55,127 nt of DNA from a virus: positions 1-55,127 of IMG/VR virus record IMGVR_UViG_3300023179_004109; one strand, given 5' to 3'. Numbering within the stretch: position 1 is the stretch's first letter; every line of letters starts with the position of its first letter. Positions 31,367 to 40,184 of this stretch are shown in pieces. The position numbers and the translations under genes are program-made. The notes beneath the pieces are model-generated. The model was not told where the DNA came from, did not search any database, and saw only the letters and a program-made list of their open reading frames with translations.

Positions 31367-33955
31367 ATGTATCAATCAATATATTACGATCGCCCAACAT
31401 ACACTTATTATCTAAGAGATGATGAGAAAGGCTGGCTCGATTTCAAATACACTCCCGAACTATATAAAATAACTCCAAATGGACCTCTAGAAACACTAGA
31501 CGGTAAACGTGCTACACCTGTAGAAAAATACGAATGGAAAGACACTTCATTATACGAGCAAGACGTTGATAAATGTACTCGAGTACTAATTGACCTATAC
31601 AAAGATAGCGATGATGCTCCTAAATTTCAAAACATAGTATACTTTGATATTGAGTGTGAAATTGGAGGAACATTAACAACAGAATATATCAAAACAGCAC
31701 CTATGAAGATGACTTCAGTTGCTATATATGATTCTACTACTAAAAAACACTACTGCCTAATACTAGATGAAAAGCAACAACTTACATCTATAGAAGAAGA
31801 AAATAGACAAATAAAACCTTACCGTACTGAAGCAGATATGCTCTCAGCATTCCTAGACTTATGGGAATATCTAGACCCAACTATCATTACAGGATGGAAT
31901 AGTGGATTCTTCGATGTACCCTATCTATATTATAGACTATGCAATGTATTAGGTAAAGACCAAGCAATTCGCTTATCTCCAATCCGCAAATTTAACTTTA
32001 CTGAATGGGATACATCTCAACCTATTGAAATAGGAGGTATTAATCATCTAGATTACATGTTACTATTTAAAAAGTACATTGTAAAGCAAGAACCATCATA
32101 TAAATTAAATGATGTAGGAGAAAAATACGTTAAATTAGGTAAAGTAGAATACGAAGGCTCATTAGATAAACTATTCGTAGATGATATAAATAAATTCATT
32201 GAATATAATATTCGTGACGTTGAAATTATCATTGAATTAGAGAAGAAATTAAAGTTCATGGACTTAACAGTAGCAATCTGTCATCTATGTCATGTACCAT
32301 ACGAACAAATTTACCTATCAACAGTATTAAATGATGGAGCTATATTGACATATCTTAAACGTCAAGGTATAGTATCACCAAATAAACCAACTACAATCAA
32401 TCCAATACTGAAAGAGAGTAATAATGATGAATATGCAGGTGGTTATTTAAAAGATCCAGTACCAGGATTATACGAGTGGGTTATTGATTTGGACTTTACC
32501 TCCCTATACCCCTGTATTATTCGCTCACTCAATATTGGAATTGAAACACTAATAGGTAGAATAGTAAATAATGGTAAATACGACAATCACTGGACGTATG
32601 CTGAATTGAAAGAGATGGATCCTACTGACTTAGTAGTGATTGAACGATTAAATGAAGACTTTACTTTATCTCGCTCACAAGTAGCAGTAAGTAAGATACT
32701 GAACATGATAGAGGCAAACGCTTGGATTACAGCAGCATCAGGCGCAATATTTCAAACCACTAAATCATCAGTAGTATGTGAAGTACTAACTGATTGGTTT
32801 AATAAGCGAGTTGAATATAAAAACATGATGAAAGCAGCATATAAAGCTGGAGATACAGTTAAATATGAATTCTACCATCGACTACAACACGCTTATAAGA
32901 TTAAATTGAATGACGTTTATGGATGCTACGCTATCAATAGTTGGAGATACACAGACGGACATAAAATAATATCATCAGCAATTACATTAACAGGACAAAG
33001 ACTAATACAAGAATCAATCGTATTTGTAAATAAATGGTTAAATGAACAACTAGAAACTGAAGGTAAAGATTACGTAGTAACATCAGATACAGATTCACTA
33101 TTCGTTCAAGTTAAAGATTTAGCATTACGTCGTAATCCTGATCTAGCTACTGCTAGTAAGGATGAATGGGTAACTAATATCTTAAAAATCACAACTGAAA
33201 TACAAAAAGCAGCAAATGATTATATTTCTACCTTCGTTAGGAAAACATTTAACATACTAGATAATAGAGAGCATTACTTAGAATTAAAGCAAGAAGTAGT
33301 CATTGAGAGAGGATACTTTGCAGGTAAACGTCGTTATGCAATGGCAATTGTAAATAAAGAAGGCTTACCTGTAGATGAAATGGTGATGATGGGATTAGAT
33401 ATGATGAAATCAAATATGCCTCCACTATATAAGAAATTCGGACACGGACTATTAACAGAAATAATGGCGGGTAAACCTAAATCCGAAATTGATAAATGTA
33501 TAGTAAATTTTAAAACATCACTAGATCAACTACCCTGGAGCGAGTTAGCAAGACCAACAGGCGTTAAACAAATAAACTCATATATTGCTAAACGCCCATC
33601 ACCAGGTGAAATATTCAGTGAATTTAAATTAAAAGCACCTATTAACACAAAGGCAGCAGTATATTATAATGATTTGCTAAAATTCAAGAAAGCAGATAAA
33701 ACATTCACAAGATTCACAGAAGGCGATAAGATGAAATATGTATCATTGAAGCCCAATCCCTTTAACATTAACGTAATAGGTTTTACTGGATATAATGATC
33801 CTGAATTTATCACATCTTTCATAGATAAGTATGTAGATAGAGAGGATGCATTTAACTCAGTACTATTAAATAAGTTAACTGGCATATACAGTGATCTAGG
33901 TTGGGACTTCCCCGTATTAAACGCTAAAGTTTTAAAATTCTTTAAATTCAATTAA
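31367..33955 (+). CDS. Family B DNA polymerase (T4 gp43-like replicase)
   Basis: An 862-residue replicative polymerase with proofreading. Exo I is YFDIECEIGG (Asp94, Glu96), Exo II is WNSGFFDVPYL, Exo III lies in EYNIRDVEIIIELEKK. Motif A is DLDFTSLYPCIIR (Asp376), motif B KIKLNDVYGCYA (from Lys511), motif C SDTDS (Asp574, Asp576), followed by a KRRYAM segment. The end FFKFN is a short hydrophobic peptide like the clamp-binding C-terminus of gp43. It heads a block with the sliding clamp and clamp loader, as in T4. Confidence 0.96.
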   Translation: MYQSIYYDRPTYTYYLRDDEKGWLDFKYTPELYKITPNGPLETLDGKRATPVEKYEWKDTSLYEQDVDKCTRVLIDLYKDSDDAPKFQNIVYFDIECEIGGTLTTEYIKTAPMKMTSVAIYDSTTKKHYCLILDEKQQLTSIEEENRQIKPYRTEADMLSAFLDLWEYLDPTIITGWNSGFFDVPYLYYRLCNVLGKDQAIRLSPIRKFNFTEWDTSQPIEIGGINHLDYMLLFKKYIVKQEPSYKLNDVGEKYVKLGKVEYEGSLDKLFVDDINKFIEYNIRDVEIIIELEKKLKFMDLTVAICHLCHVPYEQIYLSTVLNDGAILTYLKRQGIVSPNKPTTINPILKESNNDEYAGGYLKDPVPGLYEWVIDLDFTSLYPCIIRSLNIGIETLIGRIVNNGKYDNHWTYAELKEMDPTDLVVIERLNEDFTLSRSQVAVSKILNMIEANAWITAASGAIFQTTKSSVVCEVLTDWFNKRVEYKNMMKAAYKAGDTVKYEFYHRLQHAYKIKLNDVYGCYAINSWRYTDGHKIISSAITLTGQRLIQESIVFVNKWLNEQLETEGKDYVVTSDTDSLFVQVKDLALRRNPDLATASKDEWVTNILKITTEIQKAANDYISTFVRKTFNILDNREHYLELKQEVVIERGYFAGKRRYAMAIVNKEGLPVDEMVMMGLDMMKSNMPPLYKKFGHGLLTEIMAGKPKSEIDKCIVNFKTSLDQLPWSELARPTGVKQINSYIAKRPSPGEIFSEFKLKAPINTKAAVYYNDLLKFKKADKTFTRFTEGDKMKYVSLKPNPFNINVIGFTGYNDPEFITSFIDKYVDREDAFNSVLLNKLTGIYSDLGWDFPVLNAKVLKFFKFN

Positions 33956-33957
33956 CA

Positions 33958-34188
33958 ATGATCCGTCTAAACGAGAGTACCAAGCAAATAAGAGTAGATA
34001 CAATTATTAAAATTATAGAGCAAGACGGTACTGAAGTGACGGCATTAGTAACAATACTGGTAGGGGTGAATAAAGTGAAAGAAGACAAATGGTATAACAT
34101 ATACAAAATTGCAAATACACTATTCAATAAAGATTTCATATTGGATAGGCGGTTAACGCCTAAGAAATCATGGTGGAAAATTTGGTAA
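33958..34188 (+). CDS. Hypothetical protein between polymerase and clamp
   Basis: A 76-residue basic protein with strand-rich first half (STKQIRVDTIIKIIEQDGTE, VTILVGVNKV) and a Trp-rich basic end KKSWWKIW. It starts two bases after the polymerase stop. The clamp promoter overlaps its last codons. It might be a small polymerase accessory factor, but I do not recognise it. Confidence 0.7.
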   Translation: MIRLNESTKQIRVDTIIKIIEQDGTEVTALVTILVGVNKVKEDKWYNIYKIANTLFNKDFILDRRLTPKKSWWKIW

Positions 34189-34212
34189 GTCACAATAAAA
34201 GTTATATATTTA
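34181..34212 (+). promoter_or_regulatory. Bacteroidota-type promoter of the sliding clamp gene
   Basis: TTTG (34181-34184) and TATATTTA (34205-34212) are separated by 20 bases, matching the consensus spacing, and the last A is four bases (AGTT) before the clamp ATG at 34217. This is the best promoter in the window and predicts a leaderless or nearly leaderless clamp mRNA. Confidence 0.65.
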
Positions 34213-34216
34213 AGTT

Positions 34217-34942
34217 ATGAAAAAGTTATATTTAGAAGACGTTATCGAAAAATACTATCTAGGTGGACTAGTAGAGCGTGTTAAAATTAATGTTAAAGAC
34301 AAAACATTAACAACTAAATTCCTAGCCACTAAGAAAAATCTAGTAGGAACAATTACAGCCCCCAACATCGAATTAGAAGATTGCGAGTTTGGTGTTTATG
34401 ATACCTCTCAACTACTAAAATTAATCGGTATTACAGATCACTTCCTAATGCTAAACGTTGAAAAGCACAGTAAAATAGCAAACAAGCTATTAATTGCAGA
34501 CAACGAATTTAATCTAGAATACGCCTTAGCGGATGTAATGCTAACTCCCGCAGTCCCATCTATTGAAGAACCAGAATATAATATGATTGCTGATGTAGAC
34601 ACTGACTTTGTATCTCGCTTCCTAAAAGCAGCTAAAGCATTAAACACAGAAATATTCATCGTTGAACAATCTACAGACGCTGAAGGTGAAAAAGCGATAA
34701 AATTTACATTAGGTGGAACAGAAGGTTATACTAATAAGATTAACTTTACATTAACCACACTAGTACATGGTAGAGTAGGTAAAATTACTAAGTTTACATT
34801 AGCTGAATTCAATGAAATACTATTAGCAAACAAAGAATTTAAAGCAGGTAAATTAAGCATTAGCGTAGATGGATTACTAAAGATAGAATTTATCAACGAA
34901 GAAGGAGTAACAGCTTCATATATTCTCGTCGGTAAGGAATAA
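34217..34942 (+). CDS. Sliding clamp (T4 gp45-like)
   Basis: The 241-residue protein is the DNA polymerase processivity clamp; T4 gp45 has 228. It reads as a two-domain alternating strand-helix protein: an N-terminal domain with FGVYDTSQLLKLIGIT and a second with DTDFVSRFLKAAKALNTEIF and a KFTLAEFNEILLANKEFK segment, ending in ILVGKE. The weak sequence conservation is typical; the position between polymerase B and clamp loader supports the call. Confidence 0.88.
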   Translation: MKKLYLEDVIEKYYLGGLVERVKINVKDKTLTTKFLATKKNLVGTITAPNIELEDCEFGVYDTSQLLKLIGITDHFLMLNVEKHSKIANKLLIADNEFNLEYALADVMLTPAVPSIEEPEYNMIADVDTDFVSRFLKAAKALNTEIFIVEQSTDAEGEKAIKFTLGGTEGYTNKINFTLTTLVHGRVGKITKFTLAEFNEILLANKEFKAGKLSISVDGLLKIEFINEEGVTASYILVGKE

Positions 34943-34947
34943 TCTCC

Positions 34948-34959
34948 ATATACGTATAT
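34948..34959 (+). promoter_or_regulatory. 12-base palindrome upstream of groES
   Basis: ATATACGTATAT is a perfect palindrome 36 bases before the groES ATG. A related sequence, CCATATAGACGTATATATTTA, occurs at about 40149-40168 over another promoter. It may be an operator, but AT-rich palindromes also arise by chance. The rest of this gap contains no TATATTTA element. Confidence 0.3.
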
Positions 34960-34995
34960 ACGCAAACACAAAGTTATAATAAATAAAAGTTACAA

Positions 34996-35286
34996 ATGAC
35001 AATCAAACCGTTACACAACCACGTCGTGGTTAAACAAGTAGATGAAACCGAAACAATGTATGGTAACATCATCGTACCAGATGCAGGTAAAGAGAAACCA
35101 CTAATGGGTGAAATTATCGCTACAGGCCCCGGTATCATCAACATGAATGGAATCTTAATTCCAAATACACTATTAGTAGGTCAAAAAGTAGTATTCCCAT
35201 CATTTGGAGGACAACGCGTCTCTATAGGTGGAGAAGATTACCTAATCTACAAAGAACAAGACATATTCGCAATTCTAGAAGACTAA
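34996..35286 (+). CDS. groES: Co-chaperonin GroES
   Basis: A 96-residue co-chaperonin with the family start IKPLHNHVVVKQVDETETMYGNI-like strand, a mobile loop (ETMYGNIIVPD), GEIIATGPGI and a final EDYLIYKEQDIFAILED typical of GroES. It caps the GroEL chamber. The size equals bacterial GroES (97). It is followed 11 bases later by groEL, the normal operon order. T4 instead encodes only a GroES substitute, gp31. Confidence 0.95.
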   Translation: MTIKPLHNHVVVKQVDETETMYGNIIVPDAGKEKPLMGEIIATGPGIINMNGILIPNTLLVGQKVVFPSFGGQRVSIGGEDYLIYKEQDIFAILED

Positions 35287-35297
35287 AACCAATATAA

Positions 35298-36920
35298 ATG
35301 AGTAAAATAATCAGTTTCGACCGCGAAGCAAAACAAAAACTTCAAGCAGGCATCGACAAAGTAAATAAAGCAGTATCCGTTACAATGGGTCCCTTCGGAC
35401 GTAACGTATTAATTGAAAAAGAACATGGTCAAGTAGCATCCACTAAAGATGGAGTTACCGTTTCAAGAACCATTACATTGGAAGATCCAATTGAAAACAT
35501 GGCGGCTACAGTAATTAAACAAGCAGCAGAGAAGACAGTAAGTGCAGCAGGGGATGGAACAACAACAGCAACCGTATTAGCTCACTCAATCGCTTCACAA
35601 GCCCTAGATACTACATCATACCCATCAACAAACGCAACTCAAGTAAAGCGTGGTATCGAACAAGCAGTTAAAGCAGTAGTAGCAGAATTGAAGCAAATGT
35701 CTCGCCCTATTGAAAGCGAAGATCAAATTAAACAAATTGCTACATTATCAGCTAATGGAGATGCTGAAATAGGTGAATTAGTAGCTACAGCATTAGATAA
35801 AGTAGGAAGAGACGGAGTCGTTACAGTAGAGGAATCGCGTACTGGGGAAACTAGTTTAGAAGTAGTAGAAGGTATGCAGTTTGATAGAGGATATAAGTCG
35901 CACTACATGGTAACAGATAACAACACAATGTCTGCTAACCTAACAGATGCATTAGTATTGCTAGTAGATAGTAGAATTTCAGCAGTGAAAGATCTATTAC
36001 CGATTTTAGAATCAGTATCATCAGATAATAAATCATTATTGATTATAGCTGAAGATATTGATGGTGAAGCGCTAGCAACATTGATTGTAAATAAGATGAG
36101 AGGTATTTTGAAGGTAGCTGCTGTTAAAGCACCTGACTTTGGAGAACGCCGTTTATTAATTTTAGAAGACATTGCAACCATTACAGGTGGAACAGTAGTA
36201 TCACCTCAAAAGGGAATGAAATTAGATAAATTCAATAAAACATGGTTTGGATCTGCACGTACAATTACTGTAGGTAAGGATACAACTACAATTATTGATG
36301 GTAAAGGAGATACACAAACAATCGAAACACGTGTATTAGAATTGAAAGCACAAATTGATAAATCAAGTTCACCATATGAAATTGAGAAACTACAAGAGCG
36401 CCTAGCTAAAATGATTGGTGGAGTAGCTATTATCAATGTAGGAGGAGGAACGGATATTGAGATGAAGGAAAAGAAAGATCGCCTTGATGATGCTCTACAA
36501 GCAACACAAGCAGCATTAGATGAAGGTATATTACCTGGAGCTGGAGTAGCATTACTACAAGCTAGAAAGGTACTTAAAGATGATTTAGATAATAAAAATG
36601 ATATATCTAAAGGAGCAGCAATAGTATTTGCAGCTTGTGGAAAACCATTTAAACAAATTCTAGAAAACGCAGGTGAAGATGCTAGTGAATGGTTAATGCA
36701 ATTACTTAAAACTAAAAATATGGTTCCTAATATTACTGAAGGGAAAATAGTAGATGCATTCGATGCAGGCATTATTGATCCTACTAAAGTAGTAAGATCA
36801 GCATTAGAAAATGCAGCTGCAGCAGCAGTAACATTACTGATGACAGAATGTGTAATCCATGACAAGCCTGATACTAAGAAAAAGGTAGAAGACTTTGGGA
36901 TGGCAGAGATGGGAATGTAA
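35298..36920 (+). CDS. groEL: Chaperonin GroEL
   Basis: This 540-residue chaperonin is full length (E. coli 548). The ATP site reads [11 protein letters not shown] and [12 protein letters not shown]; the catalytic Asp is in [10 protein letters not shown] after [10 protein letters not shown]; the apical domain and hinge ([15 protein letters not shown]) are intact. The C-terminus ends FGMAEMGM instead of the long GGM repeats of bacterial GroEL. It would fold phage proteins such as the capsid. The pair is probably acquired from a bacterial host and then AT-enriched like the phage. Confidence 0.97.
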   Translation: MSKIISFDREAKQKLQAGIDKVNKAVSVTMGPFGRNVLIEKEHGQVASTKDGVTVSRTITLEDPIENMAATVIKQAAEKTVSAAGDGTTTATVLAHSIASQALDTTSYPSTNATQVKRGIEQAVKAVVAELKQMSRPIESEDQIKQIATLSANGDAEIGELVATALDKVGRDGVVTVEESRTGETSLEVVEGMQFDRGYKSHYMVTDNNTMSANLTDALVLLVDSRISAVKDLLPILESVSSDNKSLLIIAEDIDGEALATLIVNKMRGILKVAAVKAPDFGERRLLILEDIATITGGTVVSPQKGMKLDKFNKTWFGSARTITVGKDTTTIIDGKGDTQTIETRVLELKAQIDKSSSPYEIEKLQERLAKMIGGVAIINVGGGTDIEMKEKKDRLDDALQATQAALDEGILPGAGVALLQARKVLKDDLDNKNDISKGAAIVFAACGKPFKQILENAGEDASEWLMQLLKTKNMVPNITEGKIVDAFDAGIIDPTKVVRSALENAAAAAVTLLMTECVIHDKPDTKKKVEDFGMAEMGM

Positions 36921-36946
36921 TTTCACAGTACAATAAAAATATAGTT

Positions 36947-37885
36947 ATGAAGCAACACACACTCTGGATAGAGAAATATAGATCACAAACCCTAGAACAA
37001 TATATCGGAAATGATGCGATCAAAGATCGCATCGCCGATTGTATTGCTAAAAACGATATACCACACTTTATATTTAGTGGAACAGCAGGTACAGGTAAGA
37101 CAACATTAGCTAAACTAATAGTAAATAACATTAAATGTGATTACCTATACTTGAATGCTAGTGATGAAAATGGAATTGATATCATTAGAGATAAAGTAAA
37201 AGGCTTCGCATCATCAGCCTCATTTAATCCACTCAAAGTGATTATATTGGATGAAGCAGATTTCCTCACTCAACCTGCTCAAGCAGCACTTAGAAATATT
37301 ATTGAAGAATATTCAATTAATACACGTTTCATCTTAACTTGTAATTATATTGAGCGTTTAATTGAACCACTACAGTCCCGCTGTGAAATTAATATCCTAA
37401 AACCACCAACTAAAGGTGGAGTAGCTAAACACATCTGCACTAATATTTTAGATGTTGAAAAGATAACATATGAAATGAAGGATATAGCTCAGGTAGTAAA
37501 TACATTCTACCCTGATATTCGCTCTATTATTAAAGTATTACAACAAAACACTATACTTGATCATTTATCAGGAGAAAATATATTAGTAATAGATAAAATA
37601 GATGATAACTGGTGTAAGCAACTCGTTCAAATACTAAATAAACGCGATAAGGATGCTTGGTTTCAAATACGCCAACTTGTAGCAGATTCGCAAGTAGATG
37701 ATTTTCAAATCGCTTATAGATATATGTTTGAACATATGCCTGAATTTAGTTATGGAAACGATGCTAATCTATCAGTTATATTAGATGATTTTATTTGGAG
37801 ATCAAGTGTAGTACCTGATAAAGAAATTAACTTCGCAGCAGCAATCGCTAAAATATTAGACATAACCAAAAAACAAATATTATAA
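36947..37885 (+). CDS. Clamp loader large subunit (T4 gp44-like)
   Basis: A 312-residue AAA+ ATPase of the RFC/clamp-loader type. Walker A is GTAGTGKT (residues 45-52), Walker B VIILDEAD (98-105), sensor 1 ILTCNY and the SRC motif is at 144-146 with its trans-acting arginine. Length matches gp44 (319). Its start follows ATAGTTATG, and it overlaps the next gene by one base. With the gp62-like gene it would load the clamp. Confidence 0.94.
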   Translation: MKQHTLWIEKYRSQTLEQYIGNDAIKDRIADCIAKNDIPHFIFSGTAGTGKTTLAKLIVNNIKCDYLYLNASDENGIDIIRDKVKGFASSASFNPLKVIILDEADFLTQPAQAALRNIIEEYSINTRFILTCNYIERLIEPLQSRCEINILKPPTKGGVAKHICTNILDVEKITYEMKDIAQVVNTFYPDIRSIIKVLQQNTILDHLSGENILVIDKIDDNWCKQLVQILNKRDKDAWFQIRQLVADSQVDDFQIAYRYMFEHMPEFSYGNDANLSVILDDFIWRSSVVPDKEINFAAAIAKILDITKKQIL

Positions 37886-38133
37886 TGGAGCAACAACAAG
37901 TAAATATCAGCTTAGATAAAACAACAGGTATATCATGTGATAGCTGCAAAGGTGAAGTATTTCAAGAAGGAGTAATGCTTAGAAAAGCATCTCGATTCTT
38001 AACAGGTACAGCTCAAGATGCATTAGTACCAATTCAAGTGTTCGTATGTGCTAAATGTGGAAACGTAAATAATGAATTCCTACCTTTACAGTTAAGAACT
38101 GATGAAGCAGAAATTATAGAAGAAAATAACTAA
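37885..38133 (+). CDS. Small zinc-binding protein in the clamp-loader block
   Basis: An 82-residue protein with CDSCKG (residues 18-23) and CAKCGN about 40 residues later, a typical zinc ribbon. The segment between contains RKASRFLTGTAQDALVPI, and the end is acidic. It overlaps the gp44-like stop by one base. I recall similar short zinc proteins encoded beside clamp-loader genes in other T4-like phages, but no function is known to me. Confidence 0.75.
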   Translation: MEQQQVNISLDKTTGISCDSCKGEVFQEGVMLRKASRFLTGTAQDALVPIQVFVCAKCGNVNNEFLPLQLRTDEAEIIEENN

Positions 38134-38135
38134 CA

Positions 38136-38390
38136 ATGCTTAATATATTTAAACAAATAAAACAACTTAAAATGAAAAAAGAAGAATTAGAATTGGAAAG
38201 AGAAAAAATGTTAGAGGTTATAAATAGATTAAATATTGCTAATAAAGAGCAAACTAATTTAATAGGCCAATTACGCACAGAATTAAATGATGCTATTAAT
38301 CGAGTAAGAGAATTAGCTGAGCAACTTAACATGAAAGAAGCACAACAAAAGGCAGCAACACAATTTAATGACAACGATAGAAATTACTAA
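38136..38390 (+). CDS. Coiled-coil protein
   Basis: The 84-residue product is one long amphipathic helix: residues 5-75 are rich in K, E, L, Q and N with regular hydrophobic positions (MKKEELELEREKMLEVINRL and following). It starts two bases after the zinc protein and overlaps the gp62-like start by one base. Its function is unknown; a scaffold or accessory to the clamp loader is possible from position. Confidence 0.72.
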   Translation: MLNIFKQIKQLKMKKEELELEREKMLEVINRLNIANKEQTNLIGQLRTELNDAINRVRELAEQLNMKEAQQKAATQFNDNDRNY

Positions 38391-38770
38391 TGTCAACAAT
38401 ATTTGACCATATTAAAAATATTACTACTAATAAGGGTCCGTACCTGGGAGACGAGGGATGGAACAATTGGATGATCAATCGCTTCCTAAGTATGGACCCA
38501 GATTACTGCGAAGTAGTAAACATCATTCAGAAGAATACCTGGCAGATGAAGGGAGAAAATCTATATAATCTATATAAAGATCTTATTCCTAAACAATACA
38601 AGTATCTTAAGTATATAAAAGCATCTAAAAAGATAGATTATAAACCTGAAGAAGTAGAAGCGGTACAAGTATACTTTGAAGTTAGTAAAAAAGAAGCTAA
38701 AGAATATATAAACATGCTTCCTAAAACTGAATTAGAAACAATCACATCTCAAATACATGGCGAAATGTAA
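38390..38770 (+). CDS. Clamp loader small subunit (T4 gp62-like)
   Basis: A 126-residue protein resembling gp62: an N-terminal IFDHIKNITTNKGPYLG helix, then the family signature WMINRFLSMDPDYCEVVN, a LYKDLIPKQYKYLKYIK segment and a C-terminal KKEAKEYINMLPKTEL helix. It is shorter than T4 gp62 (187). Order gp44 then gp62 is inverted relative to T4, with two small genes between. It would complete the loader with the gp44-like ATPase. Confidence 0.82.
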   Translation: MSTIFDHIKNITTNKGPYLGDEGWNNWMINRFLSMDPDYCEVVNIIQKNTWQMKGENLYNLYKDLIPKQYKYLKYIKASKKIDYKPEEVEAVQVYFEVSKKEAKEYINMLPKTELETITSQIHGEM

Positions 38771-39224
38771 TTTACATTCATGGGAAGGATCACCTCAAAT
38801 GGATTATTGCTACATGTGTGAAAAAGAACAATATAAAACAAACGTTATGAACAACAACACCACGGAAACAAGATTAGCCATTTCACAATCGCTAATGCAG
38901 GAATCAGCCCCAGACTATATAGATAGACATCTATTAGCAGCTTTAGTTGAAGTAGCTACTCATCTACCTAAAGATTCTATTACATGCGCAGTAATGGAAG
39001 ATCTAAAGCATAGAGCAGATCGTGGGTTAAAAAAGTATAATACCACATTGGGTGAAAATAATCATCAAAATATGCTACAACATGCATATGAAGAAGCTCT
39101 TGATATGGCTCAATACCTTAAGAAAGAGATCATTACTTTAAATACTATTCAAGACTTAGTTAGTAAACACCCCAATGACACTGAATTAGGAATGCTAATA
39201 CGAAACAAATATGGCAAAGCCTAA
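38757..39224 (+). CDS. Hypothetical protein, possible MazG-like helical C-terminus
   Basis: A 155-residue protein with an N-terminal Cys/His cluster (KCNLHSWEGSPQMDYCYMCE), which may bind zinc, and a helical C-terminal half with RADRGLKKYNTTLGENNHQN and HAYEEALDMAQYLKKEI. That pattern resembles MazG-type or related nucleotide pyrophosphohydrolases, but the acidic metal site is not clear. An in-frame ATG at 38847 follows CGTT and would remove the Cys cluster. I keep the upstream start because the cluster looks functional and the 14-base overlap is normal here. Confidence 0.65.
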   Translation: MAKCNLHSWEGSPQMDYCYMCEKEQYKTNVMNNNTTETRLAISQSLMQESAPDYIDRHLLAALVEVATHLPKDSITCAVMEDLKHRADRGLKKYNTTLGENNHQNMLQHAYEEALDMAQYLKKEIITLNTIQDLVSKHPNDTELGMLIRNKYGKA

Positions 39225-40155
39225 ATTGACAGAAATTGAATTAAGTATTAAGAAATATATTCCTCCTAAAGTAAATCCAGCATACCAACGCTTAGTATCT
39301 TATTCCCAATACTCTATGTGGGCTACTTGTCCTCATAGATGGGCAATGAAATACATTGAGAATAAAGAACCTTACCAGGCTAGTATTCATACCGTATTCG
39401 GAACGGCATTTCATGAAACATTACAAGAATATCTTAAAGTAATGTATAATGAAAGTGGATCAGCCTCTGATAAAATGAATCTAGAAGAATTATTCCAAGA
39501 ACGATTTAGAGAAGTATATTCTAAAGAATATAAATCAGCTGGAGCTCACTTTAGTAGCCCTACTGAAATGAGAGATTTCTTCGATGATGCAAGAGCAATG
39601 CTAACCTGGATTCAAAAAAGAAGAAATAAAATATTCACTATTCGTAATGTAAGATTACTAGGAATAGAAATACCTTTACTACTTAAATTATCAAACAATC
39701 TCTACTACAAGGCATTCGTTGACTTTGCAGTATATGACCTAGATTTAAAAAAAGTTACTATATATGACATCAAAACATCAACGCGTGGATGGAGTGACGC
39801 TGAAAAAAGAGACGATAAAAAAACTGCTCAAATCTTACTATACAAAGAGTATTTCGCAAGACAATACGGATTTGACGTCGAGCAAATCGAAGTCGAGTTC
39901 TTCATCGTTAAGCGAAAAATCTATGAACAAGCTGAATACCCTATTCCCCGGATTCAGTCATTTAGACCAGCTAGTGGAAAAGCCAAACGACGAAACGCAG
40001 TAGATAGCTTTCAAGACTTCATTAAAGATTGCTTCGATGAAAGTGGAAAACCACAAATAAAGTCTTACCTTAAAAATGTAGGTGAGAGTAGTTGTAAATG
40101 GTGTCCTTATAAAGATGATGCAAGTCTTTGCGATAAGAATGCGGTTTCCATATAG
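39211..40155 (+). CDS. PD-(D/E)XK nuclease with likely Fe-S cluster (RecB/Cas4-like)
   Basis: A 314-residue nuclease-fold protein. An N-terminal Cys in YSQYSMWATCPHRW and a C-terminal cluster CKWCPYKDDASLC supply four cysteines in the arrangement of AddB/Cas4-type iron-sulfur nucleases. The catalytic core reads TAFHETLQEYL (the His/Glu helix), FVDFAVYDLD and VTIYDIKTS (Asp and Asp-x-Lys), followed by KTAQILLYKEYFA (the Gln/Tyr helix). It is expected to process DNA ends in recombination or degrade host DNA. It closes the replication block and overlaps the preceding gene by 14 bases. Confidence 0.85.
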   Translation: MAKPKLTEIELSIKKYIPPKVNPAYQRLVSYSQYSMWATCPHRWAMKYIENKEPYQASIHTVFGTAFHETLQEYLKVMYNESGSASDKMNLEELFQERFREVYSKEYKSAGAHFSSPTEMRDFFDDARAMLTWIQKRRNKIFTIRNVRLLGIEIPLLLKLSNNLYYKAFVDFAVYDLDLKKVTIYDIKTSTRGWSDAEKRDDKKTAQILLYKEYFARQYGFDVEQIEVEFFIVKRKIYEQAEYPIPRIQSFRPASGKAKRRNAVDSFQDFIKDCFDESGKPQIKSYLKNVGESSCKWCPYKDDASLCDKNAVSI

Positions 40156-40160
40156 ACGTA

Positions 40161-40168
40161 TATATTTA
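40161..40168 (+). promoter_or_regulatory. TATATTTA promoter element before the RHH gene and glycan cluster
   Basis: An exact TATATTTA lies 16 bases before the ATG at 40185 and just after the nuclease stop. It may start the long glycan unit. It overlaps a near-palindrome related to the one before groES. The nearest TTTG is 30 bases upstream, too far for the consensus. Confidence 0.45.
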
Positions 40169-40184
40169 TATCAAATATAATATT

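Noticed and set aside
36206-36865. Long minus-strand frame (219 codons) antisense to groEL
   Set aside because: groEL on the plus strand is beyond doubt; the antisense frame is open only because of its codon pattern and has no promoter or family signature.
39764-40003. 79-codon plus-strand frame inside the PD-(D/E)XK nuclease gene
   Set aside because: It is wholly contained in another frame of a well-supported gene, has a Ser/Lys-rich composition and no start signal.
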